64,000 bases of DNA, taken from Mesorhizobium koreense (GTDB lineage: Bacteria > Pseudomonadota > Alphaproteobacteria > Rhizobiales > Rhizobiaceae). The translations under genes and the position numbers were made by a program. Below, one piece after another: positions 63,657-64,000 of the stretch. Each line of letters begins with the position of its first letter. Positions within the stretch are counted from its first letter, which is position 1. The notes beneath the pieces are model-generated. The model did no database searches. It saw nothing but the letters and a program-made list of their open reading frames with translations, and was not told the DNA's origin. The stretch is from NCBI RefSeq assembly GCF_031656215.1, contig NZ_CP134228.1, positions 1,488,001 to 1,552,000 of the forward strand, read 5' to 3'.

Positions 63657-64000
63657 GAGTTACTCTTATGAGTAAGCTCATTTGTCAAGTTTACCAGTCC
63701 AATCTTCGCCAACACAGAAGATATTTCTGCTACCAACAATTCTCTTTTTTCTTGGTAATCGCCCTCCAGAATTTCCTGTAGATCGTTTGAATCGGCCGCT
63801 GCATTAACGACCATATCTCCAATGGCATCCATCGCATTTTGTTGTTCAGATTCAGGGATGCGATAAAATAAGCTGGATATGTCAGTAGCAACCATAAACT
63901 TACGAAGCATCTTGTTGCGATATTCCTCAGTTCCGACGGGTAGTTGAAATGCGAGCGCCGGATCTTCCCGTGATTGCTTGATAATCCGCTGCACGGCGAC
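63653..64000 (-). CDS. Unknown protein, C-terminal part, running off the window
   Basis: At least 115 codons are open from the window end; a GTG at 63994 exists but the frame continues upstream without a stop, so this is probably the end of a larger protein. The visible part is helical and charged: IIKQSREDPALAFQLPVGTEEYRNKMLRKFMVATDISSLFYRIPESEQQNAMDAIGDMVV, ending ELTHKSNS. No recombinase catalytic motif is visible in this segment. Its stop overlaps the next gene's GTG (GTGA), so they are translationally coupled. Base composition is low-GC, as for the partner. Confidence 0.6.
   Translation of the reverse strand, partial: VAVQRIIKQSREDPALAFQLPVGTEEYRNKMLRKFMVATDISSLFYRIPESEQQNAMDAIGDMVVNAAADSNDLQEILEGDYQEKRELLVAEISSVLAKIGLVNLTNELTHKSNS

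Noticed and set aside
1-64000. CRISPR arrays, rRNA and tRNA genes
   Set aside because: No regularly spaced identical repeats and no rRNA or tRNA signature sequences were seen on either strand by eye.

Overview
The window is about 64 kb of chromosome from a high-GC alphaproteobacterium of the Hyphomicrobiales (Rhizobiales), closest in gene content to Rhizobiaceae/Phyllobacteriaceae. Supporting signs are a CarD regulator, a second-type RpoH sigma factor, a SUV3-like RNA helicase, a PHB module with PhaR, a complete pyruvate carboxylase, DUF1244/DUF2312/DUF3309/DUF6867 proteins, and mosaic palindromic intergenic repeats of rhizobial type. No tRNA, rRNA, transposase or CRISPR array was recognised.

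Layout. 1-12.7 kb: a TauE-like permease, rplS with its terminator, a methyltransferase, leuC, an ABC-F ATPase, then a thiamine block (thiN facing a TPP riboswitch and thiBPQ) and an M48 lipoprotein protease. 12.7-19 kb: an all-minus block of rpoH, carD, fdxA, an S4 RNA-binding protein and a 1,103-residue SUV3-like helicase. 19-19.8 kb: a long gene-free stretch dense in GANTC, TTAAC and DnaA-box-like motifs, followed by a mosaic repeat. 19.8-30.2 kb: PHB synthesis (phbB, phbA, phaR), gamma-glutamyltransferase, rpmF, cell-wall enzymes (mtgA and a lytic transglycosylase), isoprenoid genes (ispA, ispG) and bdhA. 30.2-40.6 kb: a TetR-controlled RND pump, a LysR/epimerase divergent pair, an MFS transporter and an M24 hydrolase resembling ectoine hydrolase. 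41.4-50.8 kb: pyc and a complete liv ABC transporter operon. 51.1-54.3 kb: a three-gene hydroxyproline catabolic operon. 54.4-62.2 kb: small regulators, purEK, rpmJ, pyruvate kinase and conserved small proteins.

The most interesting place is the right edge. A gapR (DUF2312 nucleoid protein) gene stops abruptly after 50 codons at 62443. A second, full-length gapR-like gene begins 100 bp later behind a perfect dyad. Beyond it lie two low-GC, unfamiliar, translationally overlapping minus-strand genes. I read this as the left junction of an integrated element that broke the resident gapR and brought a replacement. The two genes may belong to a recombinase-trio type mobility module, but that family assignment is weak and the upstream partner runs out of the window.

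The metabolic genes fit a soil or host-associated heterotroph that scavenges amino acids (liv, hydroxyproline, glutathione), imports thiamine under riboswitch control, stores carbon as PHB and reuses it through 3-hydroxybutyrate dehydrogenase, and uses pyruvate carboxylase for anaplerosis.
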